Assembly: GCA_934339365.1 (NCBI GenBank)
Contig: CAKRHW010000003.1
Span: 65,743 to 129,742, forward strand
Length of the DNA stretch: 64,000 bases
Origin: an uncultured Lachnospiraceae bacterium
GTDB lineage: Bacteria; Bacillota; Clostridia; Lachnospirales; Lachnospiraceae
Direction of reading: 5' to 3'
Positions 16,563 through 26,877 of the stretch are shown piece by piece. Under the pieces are notes generated by a model. That model was not told the origin of the DNA, ran no database searches, and worked only from the letters and a program-made list of their open reading frames with translations. A program made the position numbers and the translations under genes. Each line of letters begins with the position of its first letter. Positions within the stretch are counted from its first letter, which is position 1.

Positions 16563-16988
16563 ATGGCAAAGCAAGTAGAAGGATATATTAAATTACAAAT
16601 CGAAGCTGGTAAGGCAACACCAGCACCACCAGTTGGTCCAGCTTTAGGACAGCATGGTGTAAATATTGTTCAGTTTACAAAGGAGTTCAATGCAAGAACA
16701 GCAGAGCAGATGGGAATGATTATTCCAGTTGTTATTACAGTATATAATGACAGAAGCTTTACATTTATTACAAAGACTCCACCAGCTGCAGTTTTATTAA
16801 AGAAAGCATGTAAGATTAAATCTGGTTCAGGTGTTCCTAACAAGAACAAGGTTGCAACAATTAAGAAGGCAGATGTTCAGAAAATCGCTGAGACAAAGAT
16901 GCCAGACTTAAATGCGGCATCAATTGAAGCAGCAATCAGCATGATTTCAGGTACTGCAAGAAGTATGGGTATCGTTGTAGAAGACTAA
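16563..16988 (+). CDS. rplK: 50S ribosomal protein L11
   Basis: A 141-residue L11 starts at 16563 behind AAGGAGGTGCC; the frame opens 15 codons earlier without homology. The N-terminal domain holds the proline-rich PAPPVGPALGQHGVN, which contacts the GTPase-associated centre, and the C-terminal RNA-binding domain follows. It lies directly upstream of rplA as in nearly all bacteria. Confidence 0.97.
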   Translation: MAKQVEGYIKLQIEAGKATPAPPVGPALGQHGVNIVQFTKEFNARTAEQMGMIIPVVITVYNDRSFTFITKTPPAAVLLKKACKIKSGSGVPNKNKVATIKKADVQKIAETKMPDLNAASIEAAISMISGTARSMGIVVED

Positions 16989-17065
16989 TTGGATACATTT
17001 GTAATTGAAAATATAAAAGGAAAAGTGGGAGGTTTATCCGTTAAAACCACTAGGAGGTAATTAGA

Positions 17066-17758
17066 ATGAAAAGAGGAAAAAGATACGAAAACGCTGCTAA
17101 GGCAGTAGACCGCGCAACTCTTTATGATACAGCTGAAAGCATTTCATTAGTAAAGCAGTCAGCGAATGCAAAATTTGATGAAACAATTGAAGTTCATATT
17201 AGAACAGGATGTGATGGACGTCACGCAGAACAGCAGATTCGTGGTGCTGTAGTTTTACCACACGGAACAGGTAAGAAAGTTAAAGTTTTAGTTTTTGCTA
17301 AAAACGATAAAGCAGCAGAGGCAGAAGCAGCTGGTGCAGAATACGTTGGAGGAGAAGAATTAATTCCAAAGATCCAGAATGAAGGATGGTGCGATTTCGA
17401 TGTTGTTGTTGCAACACCTGATATGATGGGTGTAGTTGGTCGTTTAGGTCGTGTACTTGGACCAAAGGGATTAATGCCTAACCCAAAAGCAGGAACAGTA
17501 ACAATGGATGTTACAAAAGCTGTTAACGATATTAAAGCAGGTAAGATTGAATACAGACTTGATAAGACAAACATTATCCATGTGCCAATTGGAAAAGCTT
17601 CTTTCACAGAAGAACAGTTAGCGGACAACTTCCAGACGCTTATAGATGCAATTATGAAAGCTAAGCCAGCAGCACTTAAGGGACAGTATTTGAAGAGCAT
17701 TACAGTTGCTTCAACAATGGGACCTGGTGTAAAGATGAACGTAGCAAAATATCAATAA
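17066..17758 (+). CDS. rplA: 50S ribosomal protein L1
   Basis: This 230-residue protein forms the mobile L1 stalk near the E site. The conserved signature GRLGRVLGPKGLMPNPKAGT sits at about residues 125-145. An AGGAGG site precedes the ATG. L1 can repress its own operon in other bacteria by binding mRNA. The spacer before it has only a small competing hairpin (17024-17051) that does not clearly resemble the known L1 target. Confidence 0.97.
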   Translation: MKRGKRYENAAKAVDRATLYDTAESISLVKQSANAKFDETIEVHIRTGCDGRHAEQQIRGAVVLPHGTGKKVKVLVFAKNDKAAEAEAAGAEYVGGEELIPKIQNEGWCDFDVVVATPDMMGVVGRLGRVLGPKGLMPNPKAGTVTMDVTKAVNDIKAGKIEYRLDKTNIIHVPIGKASFTEEQLADNFQTLIDAIMKAKPAALKGQYLKSITVASTMGPGVKMNVAKYQ

Positions 17759-17825
17759 TTTTATTGAAATTAATTATTTTCTTTTGTCTGGTTTCAGATC
17801 AGGCAAAAGAAAATAAAAAAAATAG

Positions 17826-17854
17826 TTGACATCGAATATAGAATGTGTTAGACT
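17826..17854 (+). promoter_or_regulatory. Promoter of the rplJ-rplL operon
   Basis: Consensus TTGACA (17826-17831) and TAGACT (17849-17854) are 17 bp apart. The start site is predicted near 17861. Confidence 0.75.
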
Positions 17855-17860
17855 ACACAA

Positions 17861-18027
17861 GTGTTAAAACTGAATATGACCGAAGACAGCAGGCGCCGAT
17901 GGCGTAAGAAAAATTTGCCTGCCGAGGGAAATCTTATAATGAAAATAATCATTAATTTTATAAGCATATAGTACCTCTTTGTCTTTGGCAGAGAGGTTTT
18001 TTCATTAAAAATATAAGGAGGCAGAAA
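17861..18027 (+). ncRNA. Ribosomal protein L10 leader with terminator/attenuator
   Basis: The leader contains the conserved L10-leader core: GAAGACAGCAGG with a GCGCC/GGCGT hairpin, then CCTGCCGAGG. It ends in a stem (17973-17997, ACCTCT...AGAGGT) followed by six T. In Firmicutes, L10 or its L12 complex binds this leader and stops transcription. The kink-turn-like core plus the terminal terminator fits that mechanism. Confidence 0.85.
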
Positions 18028-18522
18028 ATGGCTAAAGTAGAGATCAAAAAGCCTGTTGTTGATGAGATTTCTTCATTACTTGACGGTGCTGCTACAGCTG
18101 TAGTTGTAGATTATCGTGGACTTACAGTAGAACAGGATACAAAACTTCGTAAAGAGTTAAGAGAAGCTGGAGTCACATATAAAGTATATAAGAATACAAT
18201 GATCAATTTTGCTGTTAAGGGTACAGAATTTGAACCATTGTCAGCAAACTTAGAAGGACCAACAGCCCTTGCAGTATGTAAGGAAGACGCAACATGTCCA
18301 GCTAGAATCTTAGCAAAATTTGCAAAGGATGCAGAAGCATTAGAGATTAAAGCAGGTGTTGTGGAAGGCGTTTATTATGATACAGAAGGAATGAAGACAA
18401 TTGCCAGCATTCCATCAAGAGAAGAATTACTTTCAAAATTCCTTGGAAGTATTCAGTCACCTATTACAAACTTCGCTCGTGTTATTAATCAGATCGCTGA
18501 ACAGAAAGAGCAGGAAGCGTAA
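18028..18522 (+). CDS. rplJ: 50S ribosomal protein L10
   Basis: This 164-residue L10 carries the L12 dimers on its C-terminal helix and forms the stalk base. The N-terminal segment ATAVVVDYRGLTVEQDTKLR is typical. An AAGGAGG site precedes the ATG. Expression is probably limited by the L10 leader just upstream. Confidence 0.97.
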   Translation: MAKVEIKKPVVDEISSLLDGAATAVVVDYRGLTVEQDTKLRKELREAGVTYKVYKNTMINFAVKGTEFEPLSANLEGPTALAVCKEDATCPARILAKFAKDAEALEIKAGVVEGVYYDTEGMKTIASIPSREELLSKFLGSIQSPITNFARVINQIAEQKEQEA

Positions 18523-18569
18523 TAAAAACAACAAAGTAATATTATTATATTTTATTGGAGGATTTAAAA

Positions 18570-18932
18570 ATGACAACTCAGGAAATTATTGATGTAATCA
18601 AAGGATTATCAGTTTTAGAATTAAATGATTTAGTAAAGGCATGTGAAGAAGAATTTGGTGTTTCTGCAGCAGCAGGTGTTGTAGTTGCAGCAGGTGGTGC
18701 TGGTGAAGCAGCAGCTGAGAAGACAGAATTCGACGTTGAATTAACAGAAGTTGGACCAAACAAGGTTAAGGTTATCAAGGCTGTTAAGGATGCAACAGGA
18801 TTAGGATTAAAGGAAGCTAAGGAAGTAGTTGACGGAGCTCCTAAGATTGTTAAGGAAGCTATGCCAAAGGCAGAAGCAGAAGCTTTAGTGAAAGCATTAG
18901 AAGAGCAGGGAGCAAAGGCTACATTAAAATAG
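18570..18932 (+). CDS. rplL: 50S ribosomal protein L7/L12
   Basis: A 120-residue L12 starts at 18570 after TTGGAGGA. It has an N-terminal dimerisation helix pair, a flexible Ala/Gly/Val hinge (about 36-52) and the factor-binding domain with VKVIKAVKDATGLGLKEAK. It lies 47 bp after rplJ and is followed by a strong terminator. Confidence 0.97.
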   Translation: MTTQEIIDVIKGLSVLELNDLVKACEEEFGVSAAAGVVVAAGGAGEAAAEKTEFDVELTEVGPNKVKVIKAVKDATGLGLKEAKEVVDGAPKIVKEAMPKAEAEALVKALEEQGAKATLK

Positions 18933-18970
18933 TCATTTTCTCATATCTTTTACAGAGAGCATCATAAAGG

Positions 18971-19017
18971 AGATTTCAGAATATAATGAATGTTATATTC
19001 TGAGGTCTCTTTTTTTA
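18971..19017 (+). terminator. Terminator after rplL
   Basis: The arms TCAGAATATAA and TTATATTCTGA, extended by AGA/TCT across a 2-base mismatch, enclose a short loop. A run of eight T follows. Confidence 0.85.
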
Positions 19018-19040
19018 TTTTGGATTTGTAAAAAAACGGG

Positions 19041-19069
19041 TTGACAATATTTGGCGCCTGTGATAAGAT
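19041..19069 (+). promoter_or_regulatory. rpoBC promoter
   Basis: TTGACA (19041-19046) and TAAGAT (19064-19069) are spaced exactly 17 bp. The leader to rpoB is about 105 nt. Together with the preceding terminator this uncouples rpoBC from rplJL. Confidence 0.75.
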
Positions 19070-19181
19070 GGAAAATGCACTATTGTGGATAAGCATATAC
19101 ACATAAGCATTCCACAACTCAGAATTACAGTAAGCAATCACGCTTATATTTTTATTTAGAAAGAACAGGGGTGAAATATCA

Positions 19182-22100
19182 ATGGAAAAAAACAGAATGC
19201 ATCCAGTGAAAGCAGAAAAAGCTGTTAGAATGAGTTTCTCAGGAAAAAATGAAGTCCTTGAGATGCCAAATCTTATTGAAATTCAAAAAGATTCATATCA
19301 ATGGTTCCTTGATGAAGGGTTAAAAGAGGTTTTCAAAGATATCTCTCCAATTGAAGACTATAGTGAACATTTAAGTCTTGAATTTGTAGATTTCCAATTA
19401 TGTGAAGACGAGAAGAAGTATACAATTGAAGAGTGTAAAGAAAGAGACGCAACATATGCGGCACCTTTAAAAGTTAAAGTCAGACTCTACAATAAGGAAA
19501 CAGGAGAAATTAGTGAACATGAGATCTTCATGGGAGATCTTCCGCTTATGACAGCTACTGGAACATTTGTTATTAATGGAGCAGAACGTGTTATTGTAAG
19601 TCAGTTAGTACGTTCACCAGGAATTTATTATGATATCACACATGACAAGATTGGTAAGAAACTTTATTCAGCAACCGTTATTCCAAATCGTGGTGCATGG
19701 TTAGAATATGAGACAGATTCCAATGATATCTTCTATGTACGTGTTGATAGAACAAGAAAAGTTCCAATTACTGTTTTGATCAGAGCCTTAGGAATTGGAT
19801 CTAATTCAGAAATTATAGAATTATTTGGTGAAGAACCAAAGATTCTTGCAAGTTTTGAGAAAGATGTTTCTACGAATTACCAGGAAGGTCTGTTAGAATT
19901 ATATAAAAAGATTCGTCCGGGTGAACCACTTTCAGTTGATAGTGCAGAAAGTCTTATTTCTGCAATGTTTTTTGATCCGAGAAGATACGATTTAGCGAAG
20001 GTTGGTCGTTACAAATTTAACAAAAAATTAGCATTTAAGAATAGAATTCGTGGTTTTGCTCTTGCTGAAGACGTAGTTGATATGTCTACAGGAGAAGTTT
20101 TAGCCGAAGCAGGTACAATGGTTACGGAAGAATTAGCGACATTAATTCAAAATTCCGCTGTACCTTCTGTTTTGGTACAAACAGAAGAGCGAAACGTAAA
20201 AGTAATTTCTAATATGGCAGTAGATATCAAGCATTATGTTGATTTCGACTGTGAAGAATTAGGTATTACAGAAAAAGTATATTACCCTGTACTAGCTTCT
20301 TTATTAGAAGAAAATCAAACAGAAGAGGAATTAAAAGAAGCTATTTCTAAAAATGTAAGCGAATTAATACCAAAACATATAACAAAAGAAGATATTATTG
20401 CATCTATTAACTACAATATGCATTTAGAGTATGGAGTTGGCAGCGCAGATGATATCGATCACTTAGGTAACAGAAGAATCAGAGCTGTTGGAGAACTTCT
20501 TCAGAATCAATACAGAATTGGTTTGTCACGTTTAGAGAGAGTAGTACGTGAAAGAATGACAACACAGGATTTAGAGGGTGTTTCACCACAGTCATTGATT
20601 AATATCAAACCAGTTACTGCAGCAGTGAAAGAATTCTTTGGCAGTTCACAGTTATCACAGTTTATGGATCAGAACAATCCATTGGGTGAATTGACTCATA
20701 AGAGAAGATTATCAGCTCTTGGACCAGGTGGACTTTCCAGAGACAGAGCCGGATTCGAAGTGCGAGATGTACATTACACTCATTATGGTAGAATGTGTCC
20801 AATTGAGACACCCGAAGGTCCAAACATTGGTTTGATTAACTCTTTAGCTTGTTATGCAAGAATCAACCAATATGGATTTGTTGAAGCACCATATCGTGTT
20901 GTAGATAAGTCAGATCCGAATAATCCAAAGGTAACAGATGAAGTTGTTTACCTGACAGCAGATGAAGAAGATAATTACGTTGTTGCACAGGCAAATGAAA
21001 AACTTGATGAAGAAGGACATTTTATCAGTAATAATGTTTCAGGTCGTTTCCGCGAAGAGACGTCTGAATTTGAGAAGAAGAAGATTGATTTGATGGACGT
21101 ATCTCCTAAGATGGTATTTTCCGTTGCAACTGCAATGATTCCATTCCTTGAAAATGATGATCCTACACGTGCACTTATGGGATCAAACATGCAGCGCCAG
21201 GCTGTACCTCTGATGATTACAGAGGCGCCAGTGGTTGATACAGGTCTTGGAAGAAAAGCAGCAGTTGATTCAGGAGTCTGTGTTGTTGCAAAGAGAGATG
21301 CAGAAGTAATTAGATCTACTTCTAAATCTGTTACGTTACGTTATGATGATGATAATACAACAGAAGAATATAAATTAATTAAGTTTGCAAGATCAAACCA
21401 GAGTAACTGCTATAATCAGAAGCCGATTGTATTTAAGGGCGACCATGTAAAAAAAGGTCAGGTTATTGCTGATGGAGCTTCTACATGTGATGGAGAAATT
21501 GCTTTAGGAAAGAATCCTTTAATTGGATTTATGACATGGGAAGGTTATAATTATGAGGATGCCGTTCTTCTAAGTGAGCGATTAGTTCAGGATGATGTAT
21601 ATACATCAATTCATATTGAAGAATATGAATGCGAAGCGAGAGATACAAAATTAGGACCAGAAGAGATTACACGAGATGTACCAGGAGTAGGTGATGATGC
21701 GTTAAAGGATTTAGATGAACGTGGAATTATTCGAATTGGTGCGGAAGTACGTGCCGGAGATATTCTGGTAGGAAAGGTTACTCCGAAAGGAGAAACAGAG
21801 CTTACAGCAGAAGAAAGATTATTGAGAGCTATTTTTGGAGAAAAGGCAAGAGAAGTCAGAGATACTTCATTAAAGGTTCCTCATGGTGAATATGGTATTA
21901 TTGTTGATGCAAAAGTATTTACAAGAGAAAATGGTGATGAGTTACCACCAGGAGTAAATCAGTCAGTTCGTATTTATATCGCACAGAAAAGAAAAATTTC
22001 TGTCGGTGATAAGATGGCCGGACGACATGGTAACAAGGGTGTGGTTTCACGTGTATTACCAGTAGAAGATATGCCATATCTGCCAAATGGACGACCTTTG

Positions 22101-23042
22101 GATATCGTATTGAATCCTTTGGGTGTGCCTTCTCGTATGAACATTGGACAGGTCTTAGAGATTCATTTAAGTCTTGCTGCAAAAGCACTTGGATTTAATG
22201 TTACAACGCCTGTTTTCGATGGAGCAACATGGGAAGATATTCAGGACTGCCTTGAGATGGCGAACGATTATGTAAATACATCATGGGAAGAATTCTATGA
22301 TAAATATAAAGATATTGTAGATAAGGACGTATTAAAATACTTAGAAGATCATCAGGAACATAAAAAAGAATGGGCCGGCGTTCCGATTTCGAGAGATGGA
22401 AAGGTTCGTTTAAGAGATGGTAGAACAGGTGAATATTTTGATGGACCGGTTACCATTGGTCACATGCATTATCTGAAATTACACCATTTGGTTGATGATA
22501 AGATTCATGCACGTTCTACAGGTCCTTATTCTTTAGTAACACAACAGCCGTTAGGTGGTAAAGCACAATTTGGTGGACAGAGATTTGGAGAAATGGAAGT
22601 TTGGGCTCTTGAAGCTTATGGTGCATCTTATACACTTCAGGAGATTTTAACTGTGAAGTCGGATGATGTAGTTGGACGTGTGAAGACATACGAAGCAATC
22701 ATCAAGGGTGAAAATATTCCTGAACCAGGTATTCCTGAATCATTTAAGGTATTATTAAAGGAATTACAGTCATTAGCATTAGATGTTAAGGTATTGACAG
22801 AAGATGATGTTGAGGTTGAATTAAAAGAGAGCATTGATGATGTAGACACAAATCTAAATTCAATCATGAATGATGACAAGTTATTTAATAAAAAAGATGA
22901 GAATCTCGGTGCACATGGATATTCGCAAAAAGAATTCAGTGATGGTGAATTAGTAGATTCAAAGGCAGATAATTCCTTTGACGATACAGAGGATGAGTAT
23001 ACATTTGATGATGCAGACGATGTAGATGATTCAGAAGAATAG
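19182..23042 (+). CDS. rpoB: DNA-directed RNA polymerase subunit beta
   Basis: This 1286-residue subunit forms one claw of RNA polymerase. The rifampicin pocket reads SSQLSQFMDQNNPLGELTHK and continues RRLSALGPGGL. The Gln, Asp, His and Ser positions where resistance usually arises are wild type, so a sensitive enzyme is predicted. The C-terminal body (GGKAQFGGQRFGEMEVWALE) is normal. About 65 residues follow it, ending in an Asp/Glu-rich tail (FDDTEDEYTFDDADDVDDS). rpoC begins 18 bp later behind AAAGGAG. Confidence 0.98.
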   Translation: MEKNRMHPVKAEKAVRMSFSGKNEVLEMPNLIEIQKDSYQWFLDEGLKEVFKDISPIEDYSEHLSLEFVDFQLCEDEKKYTIEECKERDATYAAPLKVKVRLYNKETGEISEHEIFMGDLPLMTATGTFVINGAERVIVSQLVRSPGIYYDITHDKIGKKLYSATVIPNRGAWLEYETDSNDIFYVRVDRTRKVPITVLIRALGIGSNSEIIELFGEEPKILASFEKDVSTNYQEGLLELYKKIRPGEPLSVDSAESLISAMFFDPRRYDLAKVGRYKFNKKLAFKNRIRGFALAEDVVDMSTGEVLAEAGTMVTEELATLIQNSAVPSVLVQTEERNVKVISNMAVDIKHYVDFDCEELGITEKVYYPVLASLLEENQTEEELKEAISKNVSELIPKHITKEDIIASINYNMHLEYGVGSADDIDHLGNRRIRAVGELLQNQYRIGLSRLERVVRERMTTQDLEGVSPQSLINIKPVTAAVKEFFGSSQLSQFMDQNNPLGELTHKRRLSALGPGGLSRDRAGFEVRDVHYTHYGRMCPIETPEGPNIGLINSLACYARINQYGFVEAPYRVVDKSDPNNPKVTDEVVYLTADEEDNYVVAQANEKLDEEGHFISNNVSGRFREETSEFEKKKIDLMDVSPKMVFSVATAMIPFLENDDPTRALMGSNMQRQAVPLMITEAPVVDTGLGRKAAVDSGVCVVAKRDAEVIRSTSKSVTLRYDDDNTTEEYKLIKFARSNQSNCYNQKPIVFKGDHVKKGQVIADGASTCDGEIALGKNPLIGFMTWEGYNYEDAVLLSERLVQDDVYTSIHIEEYECEARDTKLGPEEITRDVPGVGDDALKDLDERGIIRIGAEVRAGDILVGKVTPKGETELTAEERLLRAIFGEKAREVRDTSLKVPHGEYGIIVDAKVFTRENGDELPPGVNQSVRIYIAQKRKISVGDKMAGRHGNKGVVSRVLPVEDMPYLPNGRPLDIVLNPLGVPSRMNIGQVLEIHLSLAAKALGFNVTTPVFDGATWEDIQDCLEMANDYVNTSWEEFYDKYKDIVDKDVLKYLEDHQEHKKEWAGVPISRDGKVRLRDGRTGEYFDGPVTIGHMHYLKLHHLVDDKIHARSTGPYSLVTQQPLGGKAQFGGQRFGEMEVWALEAYGASYTLQEILTVKSDDVVGRVKTYEAIIKGENIPEPGIPESFKVLLKELQSLALDVKVLTEDDVEVELKESIDDVDTNLNSIMNDDKLFNKKDENLGAHGYSQKEFSDGELVDSKADNSFDDTEDEYTFDDADDVDDSEE

Positions 23043-23060
23043 TAGAAAGGAGTACGGATA

Positions 23061-26000
23061 ATGTCTGATACAAATAATAAAGATACTTATCAGCCAATGA
23101 CATTTGATAAGATTAAAATTGGATTAGCTTCACCTGAAAAGATCAGAGAATGGTCACATGGAGAAGTTACAAAACCGGAAACAATTAATTATAGAACATT
23201 AAAACCAGAAAAAGACGGACTGTTTTGTGAACGAATTTTTGGACCAAACAAAGACTGGGAATGTCATTGTGGAAAATATAAGAAAATTCGTTACAAAGGT
23301 ATTGTTTGTGACAGATGTGGAGTTGAAGTAACAAAGTCATCTGTTCGTAGAGAACGTATGGGTTCTATTGAATTGGCGGCTCCTGTATCACATATTTGGT
23401 ATTTCAAGGGAATTCCTAGCCGTATGGGATTGATCTTAGATCTTTCCCCTAGAATCCTTGAGAAGGTTCTTTATTTCGCTTCTTATATTGTATTAGATCC
23501 AGGAGATACTAATTTACAATATAAGCAGGTATTGTCAGAAAAAGAATACAGAGATGCATGCGAAGAATTCGGACATGGTTCTTTTAAAGCAGGAATGGGT
23601 GCAGAATCTGTTATGGAACTTTTAAAGGCAATTGATCTTGAAAAAGAATCAGAAGAATTGAAGGCAGAATTACGTGAGGCATCTGGTCAGAAGAGAGCCA
23701 GAATTGTAAAACGACTTGAAGTAGTTGAAGCATTCCGTTTATCTCATAATAAGCCGGAATGGATGATTCTTACCGTAATTCCTGTTATACCACCAGATTT
23801 AAGACCGATGGTACAGTTAGATGGTGGACGTTTTGCAACATCTGATTTGAATGATTTATATAGAAGAATTATTAACAGAAATAATCGTCTGCAGAGATTG
23901 TTAGATCTTGGAGCACCGGAAATTATTGTTCGAAATGAAAAGAGAATGCTTCAGGAAGCTGTAGATGCAATTATTGATAATGGTAGACGAGGACGTCCGG
24001 TCACAGGACCTGGAAACAGAGCATTAAAGTCATTATCAGATATGTTAAAGGGTAAACAGGGTCGTTTCCGTCAAAACCTGTTAGGAAAACGTGTTGACTA
24101 TTCTGGACGTTCGGTTATCGTTGTTGGACCGGAACTTAGAATTTATCAGTGCGGCCTTCCTAAAGAAATGGCAATCGAACTTTTTAAACCATTTGTTATG
24201 AAAGAATTAGTAGCAAATGGAACTGCACATAATATTAAGAGTGCAAAGAAAATGGTAGAAAGACTTCAGACAGAAGTATGGGATGTCTTAGAAGAAGTAA
24301 TTAAAGAGCATCCTGTTATGTTAAATCGTGCACCTACTCTCCACAGATTAGGTATTCAGGCATTTGAGCCTATTCTTGTAGAAGGTAAGGCAATTAAATT
24401 ACATCCACTTGTATGTACTGCGTTTAATGCCGATTTCGATGGAGATCAGATGGCTGTCCATCTTCCATTATCTGTAGAAGCACAGGCGGAATGTAGATTC
24501 CTGTTATTGTCGCCAAATAACTTATTGAAACCTTCTGATGGTGGTCCGGTAGCAGTTCCATCACAGGATATGGTTCTTGGTATTTATTATTTGACACAGG
24601 AAAGACCAGGAGCAAAGGGCGAAGGTAAATTCTTTAAGAGTATTAATGAGGCAATTTTAGCATATGAAAATGGTGTAATTACATTGCACTCAAAGATTAA
24701 AGTATTTGTGACAGCGACAAACGGAGAAGGAAAACCGGTAGCAGGTGAAGTTGAGACAACATTAGGACGAATGATTTTCAATGAGATTCTTCCGCAGGAT
24801 TTAGGATTCGTAAATCGTGAAACAGATGAAGATTACTTAAAACCGGAAGTTGATTTCCTTGTACGTAAGAAAGAATTGAAAAAGATTCTTGAAAAAGTTA
24901 TTAATACACATGGAGCAACAAAGACAGCAGAAGTACTCGATGATATCAAGGCAATGGGTTATAAGTATTCTACAAGAGCAGCCATGACAGTTTCGATTGC
25001 AGATATGACAGTTCCTGCAGAAAAGAAAACGATTCTTGCAAGTGCTGAGAAAACAGTAGAAAAAATTAATCGTAACTTTAGAAGAGGTCTTGTTACAGAT
25101 GAAGAGAGATATCAGGAAGTTATTGCAACATGGAAGACAGCCGATGATGATATTACAACTGCACTGCTTTCAGGATTAGATAAATACAATAATATTTACA
25201 TGATGGCTGATTCAGGAGCCAGAGGTTCTGATAAGCAGATTAAGCAGTTAGCTGGTATGCGTGGTTTGATGGCAGATACATCTGGTAGAACCATTGAATT
25301 ACCAATCAAATCAAACTTCCGCGAAGGACTCGATGTATTGGAGTATTTCATTTCTGCACATGGTGCCAGAAAGGGTCTGTCAGATACAGCGTTACGTACA
25401 GCCGATTCAGGATACCTGACAAGACGTCTTGTAGATGTTTCGCAGGATTTAATTATTCGTGAAGTAGACTGTTCGGTTGGAAGAAAGATTCCATATATGG
25501 AAATCACAGCATTCATGGATGGAAACGAAGTAATTGAAAGTCTGGAAGAAAGAATGACTGGTAGATTTGCAGCTGAAACAATTACAGATGAAAATGGAGA
25601 AGTAATTGTAAAGGCAAATCATATGATTACACCAAAACGTGCTGCTAAGGTAGCTGCGACAGGAAAGGAAAAAGTTAAGATTCGTACAATTCTTACCTGC
25701 CGTTCTAAGATTGGTGTATGTGCAAAATGCTATGGTACAAACATGGCATCCGGTCAGGCAGTTCAGGTAGGTGAGGCTGTTGGTATTATTGCAGCACAGT
25801 CTATCGGTGAGCCAGGTACACAGTTGACAATGCGTACATTCCATACCGGTGGTGTTGCTGGTGATGATATTACACAGGGTCTTCCTAGAGTCGAAGAACT
25901 TTTCGAAGCAAGAAAACCAAAGGGACTTGCAATTATTGCTGAATTTGGTGGACGTGCAGAACTTCGTGACACAAAGAAGAAGAGAGAAATTGTGATTACG

Positions 26001-26774
26001 AATCCTGAGACGGGAGAACAAAAGGCATATTTAATTCCTTATGGTTCAAAGATGAAAGTTTTCGATGGAGATGTGGTAGAAGCCGGAGACAGTTTAACAG
26101 AAGGTAGTGTGAATCCACATGATATTCTTAAGATCAAAGGAGTTCGTGCTGTACAGGATTACATGTTACAGGAAGTACAGAGAGTTTACCGTCTGCAAGG
26201 TGTAGAAATCAATGATAAGCATATTGAAGTTATCGTTAGACAGATGCTTAAGAAGATTCGGATTGAAGCACCAGGTGATTCGGATTATCTTCCAGGTATT
26301 ACTGTTGACGTACTTGATTTCAATGAAGTCAATGAGAAGCTGATTGAAGAAGGAAAGCAGCCGGCAGAAGGAAAACAGATTATGCTTGGTATTACAAAAG
26401 CATCTCTTGCAACAAATTCATTCCTTTCAGCTGCATCATTCCAGGAAACAACTAAGGTGCTTACAGAAGCAGCAATTAATGGAAAAGTTGATCCATTGAT
26501 TGGTCTGAAAGAAAATGTTATCATTGGTAAGTTAATTCCGGCAGGAACAGGTATGAAGCGTTATCGTGACGTTAAACTTGACTGTGATAAAGATATAGTT
26601 GATTTTGAGGATGATATTGAGTTAGATGAGGATGACTACATTCCGGCAGATGAAGATGATAATACAGATGTTACACAGGGTGTTGGTGATGACGAGTATT
26701 TTGATTTTTCGGATGACGAAGATGATGATACAGATGTAGAAGAATCAGCAGATGATTCAGAAAGCGAAGAATAA
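23061..26774 (+). CDS. rpoC: DNA-directed RNA polymerase subunit beta prime
   Basis: This 1237-residue catalytic subunit has the zinc-binding N-terminus (CHCGKYKK, CDRCGVE), the active-site NADFDGDQMAVH that chelates magnesium, and the trigger loop region (IGEPGTQLTMRTFHTGG). It lacks the large insertions of other phyla. The last roughly 65 residues are strikingly acidic, with runs of Asp and Glu. The terminator at 26841 ends the operon. Confidence 0.98.
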   Translation: MSDTNNKDTYQPMTFDKIKIGLASPEKIREWSHGEVTKPETINYRTLKPEKDGLFCERIFGPNKDWECHCGKYKKIRYKGIVCDRCGVEVTKSSVRRERMGSIELAAPVSHIWYFKGIPSRMGLILDLSPRILEKVLYFASYIVLDPGDTNLQYKQVLSEKEYRDACEEFGHGSFKAGMGAESVMELLKAIDLEKESEELKAELREASGQKRARIVKRLEVVEAFRLSHNKPEWMILTVIPVIPPDLRPMVQLDGGRFATSDLNDLYRRIINRNNRLQRLLDLGAPEIIVRNEKRMLQEAVDAIIDNGRRGRPVTGPGNRALKSLSDMLKGKQGRFRQNLLGKRVDYSGRSVIVVGPELRIYQCGLPKEMAIELFKPFVMKELVANGTAHNIKSAKKMVERLQTEVWDVLEEVIKEHPVMLNRAPTLHRLGIQAFEPILVEGKAIKLHPLVCTAFNADFDGDQMAVHLPLSVEAQAECRFLLLSPNNLLKPSDGGPVAVPSQDMVLGIYYLTQERPGAKGEGKFFKSINEAILAYENGVITLHSKIKVFVTATNGEGKPVAGEVETTLGRMIFNEILPQDLGFVNRETDEDYLKPEVDFLVRKKELKKILEKVINTHGATKTAEVLDDIKAMGYKYSTRAAMTVSIADMTVPAEKKTILASAEKTVEKINRNFRRGLVTDEERYQEVIATWKTADDDITTALLSGLDKYNNIYMMADSGARGSDKQIKQLAGMRGLMADTSGRTIELPIKSNFREGLDVLEYFISAHGARKGLSDTALRTADSGYLTRRLVDVSQDLIIREVDCSVGRKIPYMEITAFMDGNEVIESLEERMTGRFAAETITDENGEVIVKANHMITPKRAAKVAATGKEKVKIRTILTCRSKIGVCAKCYGTNMASGQAVQVGEAVGIIAAQSIGEPGTQLTMRTFHTGGVAGDDITQGLPRVEELFEARKPKGLAIIAEFGGRAELRDTKKKREIVITNPETGEQKAYLIPYGSKMKVFDGDVVEAGDSLTEGSVNPHDILKIKGVRAVQDYMLQEVQRVYRLQGVEINDKHIEVIVRQMLKKIRIEAPGDSDYLPGITVDVLDFNEVNEKLIEEGKQPAEGKQIMLGITKASLATNSFLSAASFQETTKVLTEAAINGKVDPLIGLKENVIIGKLIPAGTGMKRYRDVKLDCDKDIVDFEDDIELDEDDYIPADEDDNTDVTQGVGDDEYFDFSDDEDDDTDVEESADDSESEE

Positions 26775-26840
26775 TAAAATAAAAAGACAGTTCGAAACCA
26801 TCCTGTCTGTAAAAAAAACTAGGGATGATATGAAAGAAAG

Positions 26841-26868
26841 GGGCACTCTGGTTTGAGTGCTCTTTTTT
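26841..26868 (+). terminator. Terminator after rpoC
   Basis: GGGCACTC pairs with GAGTGCTC around TGGTTT, followed by six T. Confidence 0.85.
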
Positions 26869-26877
26869 GTATAAAAA

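Noticed and set aside
17221..17700. 159-codon frame antisense to rplA
   Set aside because: It is a shadow of a highly conserved ribosomal gene with no independent support.
25449..26021. 190-codon minus-strand frame rich in Cys and Asn inside rpoC
   Set aside because: It runs antisense to the conserved catalytic region of rpoC, matches no recognised family and has no ribosome-binding site.
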